The notes below the pieces were generated by a model. It was not told the origin of the DNA. It worked only from the letters and a program-made list of their open reading frames with translations, and ran no database searches. Of a stretch of 34,607 bases of DNA, positions 1-8,895 are shown piece by piece. Both the position numbers and the translations under genes were made by a program. The number at the start of each line of letters is the position of its first letter. Position 1 is the stretch's first letter. Origin of the DNA: GCA-2746795 sp964643965 (GTDB lineage: Bacteria; Chloroflexota; Anaerolineae; Promineifilales; Promineifilaceae); contig CAZXVH010000045.1 of NCBI GenBank assembly GCA_964643965.1, positions 1 to 34,607 on the forward strand, in the 5' to 3' direction.

Positions 1-443
1 ATTAGAAAAAAGAATAAGAGTGCTGAATAAAACCGCATTTCTTGTGCATATTGAATATGAATGGGTGATACGCTCAATAAAAAAGTAGCAATTAGAGCTA
101 CAGAATAGTTTGTGATTTTTTTACAAAAAAAGAAGAAGACGATCAATGAAGCTGTAGACCAGATAAGGGAAGGTACGCGAAGCATAAAATCTGAAACACT
201 AATATATGACACCAAGCGAGTCATAAGATAGTCAAGGGGCATAGCCATCACATGCTTTTGAATTGCTTGGAATATTCCGATCAATGTGGGCTGTGTACTA
301 GCATAGAGTTGGCCCAATTCATCATTCCAAAGATTATCTTCGCCTATACGATATATCCGAAAAGAAAAGCCAACAATGATGATCAGCAGCAACGCAGCAA
401 ATTTCTTTATTTCATGACCGCTTCTTTTATGTAAAATAGCCAT
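1..443 (-). CDS. GT39/ArnT-like membrane glycosyltransferase, 3' end cut by window
   Basis: The minus-strand frame is open from an ATG at 443 to the window edge (147 complete codons), so the C-terminal part of the protein is missing. The visible part has a basic N-terminus, a membrane segment at about residues 16-28, then LWNDELGQLYAS with Asp41-Glu42 in the first external loop. A second membrane segment and the motif SPIHIQYAQEMRFYS (about 125-140) follow. An acidic pair in loop 1 and a YAQE(M)R-type motif are typical of the dolichyl-phosphate-mannose mannosyltransferase/ArnT superfamily, which transfers sugars from lipid carriers on the outer membrane face. It follows the O-antigen-ligase-like gene with a 74-base gap, so it is probably the next gene of the same operon. 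The family call is fairly secure; the substrate is unknown. An in-frame TTG upstream could extend the start. Confidence 0.75.
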   Translation of the reverse strand, partial: MAILHKRSGHEIKKFAALLLIIIVGFSFRIYRIGEDNLWNDELGQLYASTQPTLIGIFQAIQKHVMAMPLDYLMTRLVSYISVSDFMLRVPSLIWSTASLIVFFFFCKKITNYSVALIATFLLSVSPIHIQYAQEMRFYSALLFFFL

Positions 444-517
444 ATGCCTACTCTTGGTTTTTATCAAAGCTACAATCAACAGGGAAATTCTCTTAAAAAG
501 CCAGGGATTCGGTTAGA

Positions 518-1888
518 TCAACTTGTGATAATAGTTGAAGATTTTACATGGATTAACCCTATCACAGTCCAATTCAAGATAACAAAACTTAAATCGAAAT
601 AGAATCCATAAGCCAGACCACAAATCGTTAATGCCAAAAAAATGACGAAGGTGGTATTGTGAAAATTACGGGCCTTTTTATTGATGACGCTCAATTTATT
701 TACAGTGTGTAACTGTCGAATGATTTGCACCCATATAGCTGACAGCATTGCCCCATAAAAAACAAACCCAACTAATCCGTATCGGAAAAGTGTTGCTAGA
801 TAATCTCCATGTGTGCCTGCCGGCGCTAACTCTACCGTCTCGATTTTTCGTGGTGTTCCCCACCCCGTAAATGGTTTAGATAACCACAAATCTATGGTAG
901 CTTTATATACTTCCATTCTACTGCTAAAGCTGTCGGCTCTTAGACTGAAAAACGTTTCGTTTATAAATTCGGTCAAAAAATTACTGGGGAGCAACGCTAT
1001 TAATGCGGCAAACAATATAAAAAAAGTAATGAGAACTGGTATTATGATAAATGGCAATCTTAGTTTGTGTTGCATCCGTAACAATGTTAGGCAGCCAACA
1101 GCAGTGATGAACGCCACGATAGCTACCCGAGAAGCGATAAACAAAAACACGATCATTTGTACGATTAACAAGCCTATAAGCAGCCATCTTTTTTTGCTTT
1201 TTGTCCGAGTAATGGAATATCCAGCCCATCCCATAAAAATAATGTAAGCCAGGGATGCTGTATTTGAAAACAAATAGATGGCGCTTACACGTGGATAACG
1301 AATAGATCCCAACATCGCGTTTGGACGACCAATTTCGCGTAGAAGAATATTATCCTGCACAAATTGTGATTGTTGTAAACTGCCGGGTAATATGCTGTGA
1401 ATAAGTATGGCCTCGAACTTTGCTGGAAGAATTCCCACCATAAATAAAACTGCAATCAGTGTGATCATACTGCTTAAGAGGAGAATGGCGGCTACGGTTT
1501 TGTTAATGTCACGGCCGTTTTGGGTATCATTGACAATAATCAAAAGAATGAAAAGACCCAGCACGTACATCGTTATATTACGTCCAAAGACAATCCAGTC
1601 ACTACCCCCTGACACTGACAAAGAAGAGGCAAATACCCAGATAATAAAGCTAATAAAGAGAAATGCAGTGATAGGCACAATGATTCTTTTTCTCACCAAT
1701 ATCAATTTGATAAAAGCCCAGGCAATGAGGACGATTGGAATAATTTGCTCTAACCCAAATATCCATAGAAATGGTAATAAAATCAATGTGAGTTGTACAT
1801 CGGTTAAGGGGCGTGAAAGCGGCCATATAAACCAGGTGGGGCGGTCCTGGGGAGAATCGGATAAAGTGGTTTTTGTAAGATCGCTCAT
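518..1888 (-). CDS. O-antigen ligase/polymerase family protein (Wzy_C)
   Basis: A 456-residue, very hydrophobic protein with about ten or more membrane segments. The Wzy_C signature is visible: FLFIASRVAIVAF around residues 248-260, then an extracytoplasmic loop with KPFTGWG (338-344) and GTHGDYL (358-364), whose His360 matches the conserved loop histidine region of WaaL/Wzy ligases. It should act on lipid-linked glycan at the outer face of the membrane, either polymerising repeat units or ligating the finished chain. Its ATG overlaps the stop of the upstream sulfotransferase by four bases (ATGA), so translation is likely coupled. Polymerase and ligase cannot be separated from sequence alone. 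The flippase and Wzz-like gene in the same operon favour a Wzx/Wzy-type pathway. Confidence 0.85.
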   Translation of the reverse strand: MSDLTKTTLSDSPQDRPTWFIWPLSRPLTDVQLTLILLPFLWIFGLEQIIPIVLIAWAFIKLILVRKRIIVPITAFLFISFIIWVFASSLSVSGGSDWIVFGRNITMYVLGLFILLIIVNDTQNGRDINKTVAAILLLSSMITLIAVLFMVGILPAKFEAILIHSILPGSLQQSQFVQDNILLREIGRPNAMLGSIRYPRVSAIYLFSNTASLAYIIFMGWAGYSITRTKSKKRWLLIGLLIVQMIVFLFIASRVAIVAFITAVGCLTLLRMQHKLRLPFIIIPVLITFFILFAALIALLPSNFLTEFINETFFSLRADSFSSRMEVYKATIDLWLSKPFTGWGTPRKIETVELAPAGTHGDYLATLFRYGLVGFVFYGAMLSAIWVQIIRQLHTVNKLSVINKKARNFHNTTFVIFLALTICGLAYGFYFDLSFVILNWTVIGLIHVKSSTIITS

Positions 1889-2814
1889 TTAACAACCGCT
1901 TCTCGTACTTTATAGCCATACTGCTGCATCAGCGGCAGCCCTAAAAGACCCAGCGCCAATTGTTGTTTGGGAGGCATTTCTTGGCGCCACTCTTCATCTA
2001 AACGTAGGTCTATCGAGCGTTTTTGGAAGCGTAAAGGATTACCTCCCACACTATGTGTTGGCTTAATAGCAATTGTATTGTTATTTGAAAAAGAGAGGTT
2101 GGTCGTTGATAATGCTAAATCTTGAAATGCTTTCTGTAAGATAACGGCAAAATTCTGTGTCATATCCTCATAGCGAACGACTGTATAGGTATTAAACTTT
2201 TGACCGATAATGCTTGTATACGCATTTTCTACCAGCCATGTAATGAGCGCTCTGGTTAGAGAATGGTGGGGCATGTAGTTCTTTTGTTGCCGTAATCCTA
2301 ATTCTTGTTTTTGCCGTTTATTCCAGGAGTAGGCTACAGCCCGGCCATCACGTACCAGATGTAAAACTCGTATGTCTAAGGCAGTGCGTTTTAAGATATG
2401 GAGGTGAGAGGGAACTTTTGAGGAATCTATAATCATTGGCTGCCCGGCTTCTTGCCAAATGGCTTCGTAGAGTTTTTTGGTATTTGTGGTAAAGCTGTCT
2501 GGCAGAGCCTGTTTGTTTCTCAGAGGAAACATGAGGCGCGGTATGTGGCGGGTACGATCCACTTGGCGGGCCATCTGGCTCATCTCTTGCAGATTGATGT
2601 TTTGGGCGGTGAGGCGAACAGCAACGGCCGTCCAGAAGTCACATTCTCGCAATAAAGCGCCACAGCCACACAGTCGTTCCGTTTCTTGCCAGTATTCCCA
2701 GAAAAAACGAACCTCACCTACTGAAAAGAAGCCTGGGTAGTTACCCAAAATCATCTCTAATAAGGTAGATCCGCTGCGGCCGGCTCCGGCAATATATAAT
2801 ATCTGACACGTCAT
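1885..2814 (-). CDS. PAPS-dependent sulfotransferase family protein (copy A)
   Basis: A 309-residue soluble protein. It opens with the 5'-phosphosulfate-binding loop AGAGRSGSTLLE (residues 9-20) and has the 3'-phosphate-binding stretch LVRDGRAVAYSW (153-164), the two hallmark motifs of Sulfotransfer_1/3 enzymes that move sulfate from PAPS to a hydroxyl. Between them is a cysteine-rich motif, CGCGALLRECDFW (about 49-61), also present in the second sulfotransferase at 3997-4917, so the two are paralogues. It sits 9 bases downstream of the glycosyltransferase and overlaps the ligase-like gene by four bases. By context it probably sulfates the polysaccharide or its lipid-linked precursor. The acceptor is inferred, not shown. 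Confidence 0.85.
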   Translation of the reverse strand: MTCQILYIAGAGRSGSTLLEMILGNYPGFFSVGEVRFFWEYWQETERLCGCGALLRECDFWTAVAVRLTAQNINLQEMSQMARQVDRTRHIPRLMFPLRNKQALPDSFTTNTKKLYEAIWQEAGQPMIIDSSKVPSHLHILKRTALDIRVLHLVRDGRAVAYSWNKRQKQELGLRQQKNYMPHHSLTRALITWLVENAYTSIIGQKFNTYTVVRYEDMTQNFAVILQKAFQDLALSTTNLSFSNNNTIAIKPTHSVGGNPLRFQKRSIDLRLDEEWRQEMPPKQQLALGLLGLPLMQQYGYKVREAVVK

Positions 2815-2823
2815 TTTTAAGCT

Positions 2824-3996
2824 CTATTTAAGTAAAGCAGCTTCTGCTTTACCTTTTTTTTCATTAAGTAGAAATTCTATTCTCGACATTATTTCCATAT
2901 ATTTGGCCTGTAGGCCATGCTTTTTAGCACACACGTTTCTGGCTGCTGACAATGATACTGGTTCGTTTTGTGCTGCTTCAATGGCAGCGATAAATTCTTG
3001 TCTTGTCTGACAGATGTAAATCAACCCTTTGTAAGCATTGATAGATGTCAGACCAATGGAAATTATTGGTTTCCCAGTAATTAAACATTCAAATAGTTTG
3101 GCCGGGATAACACCTTGCATATGGGGCGCATGAACGTAAGGCAGCAGCAAAATATCAGCATCTTCAATATAGGCTGGCACTTCTTTATGCGGTACGGCTC
3201 CTATGATTTCTGTATCTTCTGAAAAGCCGGTTAATTTTTGTTTGGCAGGCCCTACCAGGCGTAGGGGATATTGAAAACTGATTTGGCGCAGCAGTTCCAC
3301 ATCGACACTGAGGCCAATGGAACCGAAATAGACGCATAACGGCCGTTCTCTTTCCACTGGCTTGCTTTTTTCAATGTCTGCAAACAAATCAAGGTCTACT
3401 CCGGGAGGCATAAGCTGAACATTGTTATGATATTTGGAGGTTCTGTTTACATTGGCTTCACAGTCTGCCCATACTTCATCTACTATTTGTAATAACTCTT
3501 TCTCCTGTAATACTCGCCCAGAGTGTGGATCGTTCGACCAATCATATACACACCGATAAATAGAAACATCTGGTTGCAGTTCATTCTGTAAGGCAATGGC
3601 GGCAGAGATAGGCACATGATGAATCATGATTAACGGCCGTTTCACCCCATCTTTTGCCAATTTTTTGCGCAGCTGCGGCATAAATATGGATTTGTTCACC
3701 AGCTGTGGAATTTTGCCCACATCTGGCAGCATCCGTGGAGATTGGAGGGTCATGCCTTCCAGCGGCTCCTGATACCCTCCACCTGCCAGGTATGTGCGGC
3801 CTGAAAGCCGGCCCCAAACACGGTTGACCTCTGATAAACGGGGCCAACGTTTAGGCAGCGGTTCAACAAAAACAACGTCATACCCCTGTTCACTAAAACC
3901 TTTGGCAATATCATGCGTCGTCTGCCAGGTAAAATGCCAGTGTATGGGAGAAAGAATAACAACAGTTCCTCTGGGTTGTTTATCCATCATACTCAT
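2824..3996 (-). CDS. GT-B fold glycosyltransferase (GT4/TuaH-like)
   Basis: A 390-residue protein without membrane segments. The N-terminus (VVILSPIHWHFTWQ, then EQGYDVVFVEPL) looks like the N-terminal Rossmann half of a GT-B enzyme. The C-terminal half has ADILLLPYVHAP and IPAKLFECLITGKPII (about residues 285-320), the acidic nucleotide-sugar-binding region of GT4-like enzymes, with E in the EC position. The overall look resembles TuaH-type glycosyltransferases of teichuronic acid synthesis. It should add one sugar to the growing lipid-linked repeat unit in the cytoplasm. Its ATG lies directly after the stop of the upstream sulfotransferase gene with no spacer. Two AACGGCCGTT palindromes (3338, 3632) lie within it, both read as Arg-Pro. 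Confidence 0.8.
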   Translation of the reverse strand: MSMMDKQPRGTVVILSPIHWHFTWQTTHDIAKGFSEQGYDVVFVEPLPKRWPRLSEVNRVWGRLSGRTYLAGGGYQEPLEGMTLQSPRMLPDVGKIPQLVNKSIFMPQLRKKLAKDGVKRPLIMIHHVPISAAIALQNELQPDVSIYRCVYDWSNDPHSGRVLQEKELLQIVDEVWADCEANVNRTSKYHNNVQLMPPGVDLDLFADIEKSKPVERERPLCVYFGSIGLSVDVELLRQISFQYPLRLVGPAKQKLTGFSEDTEIIGAVPHKEVPAYIEDADILLLPYVHAPHMQGVIPAKLFECLITGKPIISIGLTSINAYKGLIYICQTRQEFIAAIEAAQNEPVSLSAARNVCAKKHGLQAKYMEIMSRIEFLLNEKKGKAEAALLK

Positions 3997-4917
3997 TTAA
4001 ATTTGATATCCGTACCGCTTCAAAAGAGGCCATGTCAATAAAGTGACAGTTCTTTTGTCCCGGTTCGTCATCCTTGTTTGCCATTCATTGTCCAGGCGTA
4101 AATGTATCACCCCTTTTTTTAAGCGCATGGGATTACCTGAAACTGTGTGGCTGTCGATCTGTAAATCCACGCTATTCCCTACGAAAAAACCAAGATCGGG
4201 TTCTGCTAATCCAATTCGTTGACGAATCTGGCAGAGAACGGCCGTTGGATTTTGGATCAGCTCTTCATAATAAACACGGGTATAACTTTGAACTTTATTT
4301 TTAGCCAACTCTGCCAATATATTGCGGTACAGCCAATTCCAAGCTGTTTTTCTTGCTGTATACACTGGCATATATTTTCCCCGTTTGACCGTAGTTAGTT
4401 TTTTGCGCTGGCGCTGCCATGAAAAAGCCACAGCCCGGCTGTCACGGATGAGGTGCAAAACATGTAGATCAATTTCAGGCATGGTACTGAGTAGATATAA
4501 TGTCGATACATCTTTTGAAGAATCCAGCACCATTTTTTGGCTGGAATTGTTTAAAACAGCCTGATAAATGGCTAATAGCACATCGCTATACGCTTTTTTA
4601 TCTTTGCCAAACTTACTGTCATAAGAAAACCATAACATTTTGGGGATAAACCGGATGCGATCTACCTGATTGCGCTGCGTTAACAGATCAGGAAAATTCG
4701 GAGCTTTGCCAAAGGCTTCTGAGAACACGGCCGCCCAAAAGGGGCAATCCTGAAATCGCTGCCCGCAGCCGCACAGATCAAGCTCAAAATCTTGCCGCCC
4801 TAAATGGCGCAGTTCGCCAATAGGGGACAGATCAGCAGTTTGACCCAACATCCGTTCTAACAGGGTGCTGCCGCTGCGACCAGCGCCAGCGATAAACAAA
4901 ACAGGTATTTTCTCCAT
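3997..4917 (-). CDS. PAPS-dependent sulfotransferase family protein (copy B)
   Basis: About 306 residues, paralogous to copy A. It has IAGAGRSGSTLLERML near the N-terminus (PAPS loop), CGCGQRFQDCPFW (same cysteine motif as copy A), LDSSKDVSTLYLL, and LIRDSRAVAFSW as the 3'-phosphate motif. I chose the ATG at 4917; a GTG two codons upstream (4923) directly abuts the flippase stop and is equally possible. The gene ends with no gap before the glycosyltransferase. Two diverged sulfotransferases around one glycosyltransferase suggest sulfation at two positions or on two sugars. The acceptor is inferred. Confidence 0.83.
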   Translation of the reverse strand: MEKIPVLFIAGAGRSGSTLLERMLGQTADLSPIGELRHLGRQDFELDLCGCGQRFQDCPFWAAVFSEAFGKAPNFPDLLTQRNQVDRIRFIPKMLWFSYDSKFGKDKKAYSDVLLAIYQAVLNNSSQKMVLDSSKDVSTLYLLSTMPEIDLHVLHLIRDSRAVAFSWQRQRKKLTTVKRGKYMPVYTARKTAWNWLYRNILAELAKNKVQSYTRVYYEELIQNPTAVLCQIRQRIGLAEPDLGFFVGNSVDLQIDSHTVSGNPMRLKKGVIHLRLDNEWQTRMTNRDKRTVTLLTWPLLKRYGYQI

Positions 4918-4923
4918 GTCCAC

Positions 4924-6468
4924 TTACCCGAAACGAGACCGCACCAGGTCTAATAATTCATAATCTTCATCGTCTAAACCTTGCAGCAGCAAAGAAACAG
5001 CAAAAACAGAGGCACAGATAACGGCCGTTCCCAAAATCATCCACAGTGGCGTCAAAGAAACTGCTCGTGTAAATCCGAATCCAGCCGCAGCCATCAAACA
5101 GCCCGCCACGATCCCCTTACGATACCGTTTGTCATACGGCCATAAATGCAAAGAAAAGCGCACCCGCAGCAGCCCGGCAATAAACAGTCCCGAGATTGTC
5201 AAAGAATTAGCCACCGCCGCCCCGATAAAACCAAATCTAGGGATCAGCATGACATTCAAGCCAAAATTCACCAACAGCATCACCCCAGAAATGATAAACC
5301 ATGACTTTTGCTGCGCCGTCATCGTCAAGATTGTACCGACAGCGCCCGTGCCCACATTCACCATTTGCCCTATCATCAAAATTAGCATAGCCATACTACC
5401 GGCCATATAAGGTTTACCAAAAACCACCTCTATGATTTGTGTGGGTACAAGAAAAAACGTCAGAAAAAGGGGCGCACTCAAATAAATACCCCATTTGGTA
5501 TTTACCTGGAACAGCTTATTCATCTCATCAAAATCATGCTTGTGATACAAGTTTGCAATCATGGGCGACAATACTAAATTGATGCCATACAGCAAAATAG
5601 CAAATACCACGGCAAATTGCGAAGCTGCCTGATAAATACCGACGTCAATTGTCGATTCATAATAGCCCACAAACAAACGATCTGTGCGCGTTAACAAAAC
5701 ACCAAACAAACCGGTTAGAGCGGTGGGCAATGAATAACGCAGTAAGATACGGTTTGTTACTTTCGCTTTGACAGGGCTTTTTACACTGGGGGGCAGCATT
5801 TTACGCACAAAATAAGCTGCTACAACGAACCCTAATACAAATGATAAAACGGTAGAAAAAACAGCGCCTATCACTTCATGCGTCAACCAATAAAGCAGGA
5901 AAAACAAGATAAAATTGGCAACAGCCGGCGTCATATCTTCGGCTAAGATCGAATAACTCATACGTTGAGAAACCCGAGTGGAAGAAGAGAGGATACGCAG
6001 TCCGGCCATAAAAGGCAGCATCCAGACAAAAATGCGTAATGTCACCACCAAATTTGGATCATGAAATACTGTTTCACTTAACCAGGGGGCCAACCAAAAT
6101 AAGCCGAGGCACATGGCGGTACTCATCAACAATGTTAATGTCAGGGATCGTAAAATGATATTGCGAAACTGAAAATCATCTTTTTGCCAGAAACGCGAGG
6201 CGAAATGAATGACGCCACTCTGTAGCCCCAAGGGGGCCAGCAGTCCTACAATGCGTAAGAAATTCCAGGCAATAGCATATAAACCAAATGCTTCCACCCC
6301 CAATAAACGCGCCATGATCGCCAAACGCAAAAAGTCAAGCCCCGTTCCTAAAGCTTTTCCCACCAAGGTGGCGCTGGCGCCAGTGGCCATGCGGCCTATT
6401 GAATTTTCCTCTGTGAGCATGGCGTTTGTCATCGATAAACGCTTTTCAGCATTTAGTTTTATTTTCAT
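4924..6468 (-). CDS. Wzx-like polysaccharide flippase (MOP/MATE superfamily)
   Basis: 514 residues with about 12-14 membrane segments. The N-terminus reads ATLVGKALGTGLDFLRLAIM followed by ARLLGVEAFGLYAIAWN, typical of oligosaccharide flippases of the polysaccharide_synt/MOP family. It would move undecaprenyl-linked repeat units across the membrane for the ligase/polymerase encoded downstream. The ATG at 6468 overlaps the stop of the TPR gene by four bases (ATGA), supporting this start, although an internal ATG (MTNAM or MLTEE) could also serve. One AACGGCCGTT copy at 5020 encodes Thr-Ala-Val near the C-terminus. Confidence 0.88.
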   Translation of the reverse strand: MKIKLNAEKRLSMTNAMLTEENSIGRMATGASATLVGKALGTGLDFLRLAIMARLLGVEAFGLYAIAWNFLRIVGLLAPLGLQSGVIHFASRFWQKDDFQFRNIILRSLTLTLLMSTAMCLGLFWLAPWLSETVFHDPNLVVTLRIFVWMLPFMAGLRILSSSTRVSQRMSYSILAEDMTPAVANFILFFLLYWLTHEVIGAVFSTVLSFVLGFVVAAYFVRKMLPPSVKSPVKAKVTNRILLRYSLPTALTGLFGVLLTRTDRLFVGYYESTIDVGIYQAASQFAVVFAILLYGINLVLSPMIANLYHKHDFDEMNKLFQVNTKWGIYLSAPLFLTFFLVPTQIIEVVFGKPYMAGSMAMLILMIGQMVNVGTGAVGTILTMTAQQKSWFIISGVMLLVNFGLNVMLIPRFGFIGAAVANSLTISGLFIAGLLRVRFSLHLWPYDKRYRKGIVAGCLMAAAGFGFTRAVSLTPLWMILGTAVICASVFAVSLLLQGLDDEDYELLDLVRSRFG

Positions 6469-7451
6469 TTATTTTTTTTTAGGAGGGCCATTTGCGTGAT
6501 GGCTTCTTGATTCGTGGGATCAATTGTCAGCAGTTTTTGATACGTATTGATGGCAGCGCTATCGTGGTTCGTTAATTGATAAAAATGCGCCAAACTTAAA
6601 TAGGCATAAGGGTTTTCTGGTTTTATTTGTTGAGCGTATTGTAATAATCGTTCCGCTTCGGTGGCGTTTTCTTCTTCTAACCAGGTGAGCATACCCAAAT
6701 GGATGGTTGCCCAATAATGATTGGGGTTGTTTTTAGTCACCCAGGCGAAATCGGCCATTGCTTCTCTGGGTCGTCCAGACCAGCGTAAGGCGACGCCTCG
6801 AGCATACCGTATTTGATCCTCACGTACTTCCCCAAAGTCCCTGGCCGCTAAAGCCTGATCATAATAGGAAACGGCCGTTTTCCATTCAGGTGGCTTGATA
6901 GACGCAGCAATTTGTCCTAAACGGAAATAAAAATCACCTTTCCCAATATTTAGAAACAACGGCTGCGCCAACCCGCTTTGGTAATGCCATTGAGCCAACT
7001 CTGATTGGCCTAACTGTTCGTGTACTCGTCCAGTATAGTACCAGCCATCAGCCAATTCAGATGACACGGTTGTAGATAGCTGATATTTTTCCAAGGCAGA
7101 CGACCAATCTCCACTTGTCTCGTCTATCTGTCCCCACCGCCACAACTCCTGCTCAAAGTGAGTCGCCTGTTTCCAGGCAGTTTCAGCCTGTGTTTGCTGC
7201 CCTTGGACCATAAACACAAACCCCAACCCGCGCCAGGCGGATTCGCTTGCTGGGGCGTATTTTAGCGCCCCCGTAAAAGCGTAACGGGCTGCTTCTATAG
7301 CGGGCACATTTGAAGCCGCCCAAACCCCTTCTTTATCCGCAAGATTCAGAAACACAAACCCTGCATTTTTTTGAGCAGCATGGATGAAAATGGCGCTTCC
7401 CGATAAAACAAGCCAGATAATACCGCCGAGAATCACAGCTTTTTGCAACAA
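6465..7451 (-). CDS. Membrane-anchored TPR protein
   Basis: 328 residues. An uncleaved-looking N-terminal hydrophobic anchor (about residues 4-24) is followed by a helical-repeat region with several TPR units. Clear ones include SAWRGLGFVFMVQGQ, ADGWYYTGRVHEQLGQ, NHYWATIHLGMLTWL and NPYAYLSLAHFYQL, each with small and aromatic residues at TPR positions. TPR proteins are common in exopolysaccharide operons as scaffolds for export or polymerisation complexes; the specific role is inferred. The start is a TTG at 7451, two codons after the Wzz-like stop, with AAGGA upstream. The 3' end contains a run of nine A residues before the coupled ATGA junction with the flippase. Confidence 0.75.
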   Translation of the reverse strand: MLQKAVILGGIIWLVLSGSAIFIHAAQKNAGFVFLNLADKEGVWAASNVPAIEAARYAFTGALKYAPASESAWRGLGFVFMVQGQQTQAETAWKQATHFEQELWRWGQIDETSGDWSSALEKYQLSTTVSSELADGWYYTGRVHEQLGQSELAQWHYQSGLAQPLFLNIGKGDFYFRLGQIAASIKPPEWKTAVSYYDQALAARDFGEVREDQIRYARGVALRWSGRPREAMADFAWVTKNNPNHYWATIHLGMLTWLEEENATEAERLLQYAQQIKPENPYAYLSLAHFYQLTNHDSAAINTYQKLLTIDPTNQEAITQMALLKKNK

Positions 7452-7454
7452 TAT

Positions 7455-8672
7455 TTAATTTTCCTTCATCTGTTGCCACCATGTTTTAAACAATGTGACC
7501 ACAATCATCACGCCAGCCACAAATACCATAATCAAAATCGAGATTAAAACCTGGCTGCGATTAGTGGCAGATGTTGGTTTACCTGCCTGGCTCACCAATC
7601 TCACCCCCTTATTCATATCCTGAGACGTAATGCGCTCTTCCTCCACCTTGCGCGTCAGCGCCGTGTAAGTCTCTTCGGCCAGGATAAACGCCCGATTCAG
7701 TTGGCTGCCTTCATTATCATGCGCCTGCTTTTCCGCTTGCAGCGCCAAAATTTGTGGCTCCAACCCTGCCAGCGCGGCCTCTATCTGTTCCAAACGAACG
7801 GCCAACGTCTCGCCCAAAGCATCTAAAAACGCCAACTGCGCGGCGCGATCTGAATTCACCAACGCTTCCGACGACCCCAACTGAATTTGTACAGGGATGG
7901 CTTCTTGAGCGCCAAACGCCTCCGCCTGCAACCCCAGGCTGATAAGCTGATCCGCAAAGGTGATGGGCACACTGTTTGACTGCTGCGCTAACTGTTCTCG
8001 CAGCGCCTTAATATCTTGTATGAGCAGCGTGATATGCCGCTGATTATCCAGGTGGTCTAATTGGGTCTGGGCCAAAGCCAATAATTGATTCTCTAAAATA
8101 GCAGTCCGGTTCCGCGCCTGAAAATCAAGCAACGCCTGCTCTGTGGCTTCTAATTCAGCGACGGCCGTTTCAGCTTGTCGCTCGTAAAAACGCAGTTGCT
8201 CCCCGTCCCGATTGCCGTAAACCTGGTTGGCCCTCTCTACAAACAGTTCTGCCCAGCGATTGGCAATAACGGCCGTTTCCTCCGCATCCCCATATGTCAC
8301 CGTCAGCCTCAGCAAACTGGGATCCGCTCCCGCCCGCGCCTCAAGCATACGGCGCACCCCTTCAACCGATTGAATCTGCGCATCCAACGCCGTCACTTCG
8401 GGCAGCAGCGCCAGCAATACCGCATCGCTCAAGGCAATTTCCGGATACGCTTTTAGCGGCTGATTGTCCGCCAAAGAGCGAATGCGGCTGTCAAATTCCA
8501 CGATCTCCGTGGGCTGCGTCACTGCCACCAACGCCGTCGCTTGATACTTTGGCGGCAGGGCAGAACTGACGATAAAAGCCACCACCCCGGCTAAAATGGC
8601 TGCCCCCATAATCCAATACCACTTTGTTATCAGCGCTTCAATATACGGTTTTAAATCAATTTCTTCTTCCAA
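7455..8672 (-). CDS. Wzz/GumC-like polysaccharide chain-length determinant
   Basis: About 405 residues. The layout is the classic polysaccharide co-polymerase one: a short cytoplasmic EEEIDLKPYIEALITKWYW, a first membrane segment (about 20-38) ending LPPKYQA, a long extracytoplasmic helical region with coiled-coil stretches (AELEATEQALLDFQAR), and a second membrane segment close to the C-terminus. No Walker-type tyrosine kinase domain follows, so it is the kinase-less type. I chose the TTG at 8672 because GGAG sits seven bases upstream and the protein then begins with the usual acidic Wzz N-terminus; a TTG at 8720 would add 16 residues with a poorer ribosome site. It is the first gene after the 8786-8814 promoter. 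Confidence 0.83.
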   Translation of the reverse strand: MEEEIDLKPYIEALITKWYWIMGAAILAGVVAFIVSSALPPKYQATALVAVTQPTEIVEFDSRIRSLADNQPLKAYPEIALSDAVLLALLPEVTALDAQIQSVEGVRRMLEARAGADPSLLRLTVTYGDAEETAVIANRWAELFVERANQVYGNRDGEQLRFYERQAETAVAELEATEQALLDFQARNRTAILENQLLALAQTQLDHLDNQRHITLLIQDIKALREQLAQQSNSVPITFADQLISLGLQAEAFGAQEAIPVQIQLGSSEALVNSDRAAQLAFLDALGETLAVRLEQIEAALAGLEPQILALQAEKQAHDNEGSQLNRAFILAEETYTALTRKVEEERITSQDMNKGVRLVSQAGKPTSATNRSQVLISILIMVFVAGVMIVVTLFKTWWQQMKEN

Positions 8673-8785
8673 CAGACATCTCCAACCCGAAAACTTTGCA
8701 AAATAAAGGCTGCTATCCAATAGCCACTCTGAAGCACAGCGGATCTAATATTTAAGCTTCTTAAATCACCCTATTCGGACGCCGC

Positions 8786-8814
8786 ATTATACTGTAATTG
8801 CCATATTTTCAGAA
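8786..8814 (-). promoter_or_regulatory. Predicted sigma70-type promoter of the polysaccharide operon
   Basis: Read on the minus strand, a perfect TATAAT (8791-8786) lies 17 bases downstream of TTCTGA (8814-8809), which matches only three of six -35 positions. The transcript would start about 110 bases before the Wzz-like gene. The -10 is strong and the -35 weak, so an activator may be needed. Confidence 0.5.
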
Positions 8815-8850
8815 ACGGACGTTAAGTCCACCATAACATTGTGCGAGGTC

Positions 8851-8881
8851 GAAGTTCAATTTTTTAGTAAAGTTGAACTTC
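8851..8881. repeat. Inverted repeat GAAGTTCAA / TTGAACTTC after recQ
   Basis: Nine-base perfect arms (8851-8859 and 8873-8881) enclose a 13-base AT-rich loop, 15 bases past the recQ stop. There is no T-run after the stem on either strand, so it is a poor intrinsic terminator. A related, longer inverted repeat with the same AAGTTCAA core lies at 18987-19019. Confidence 0.55.
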
Positions 8882-8895
8882 TGGAGCACGTGATT

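Noticed and set aside
252..434. Plus-strand 60-residue frame
   Set aside because: It is antisense to the clear GT39-type membrane protein on the minus strand.
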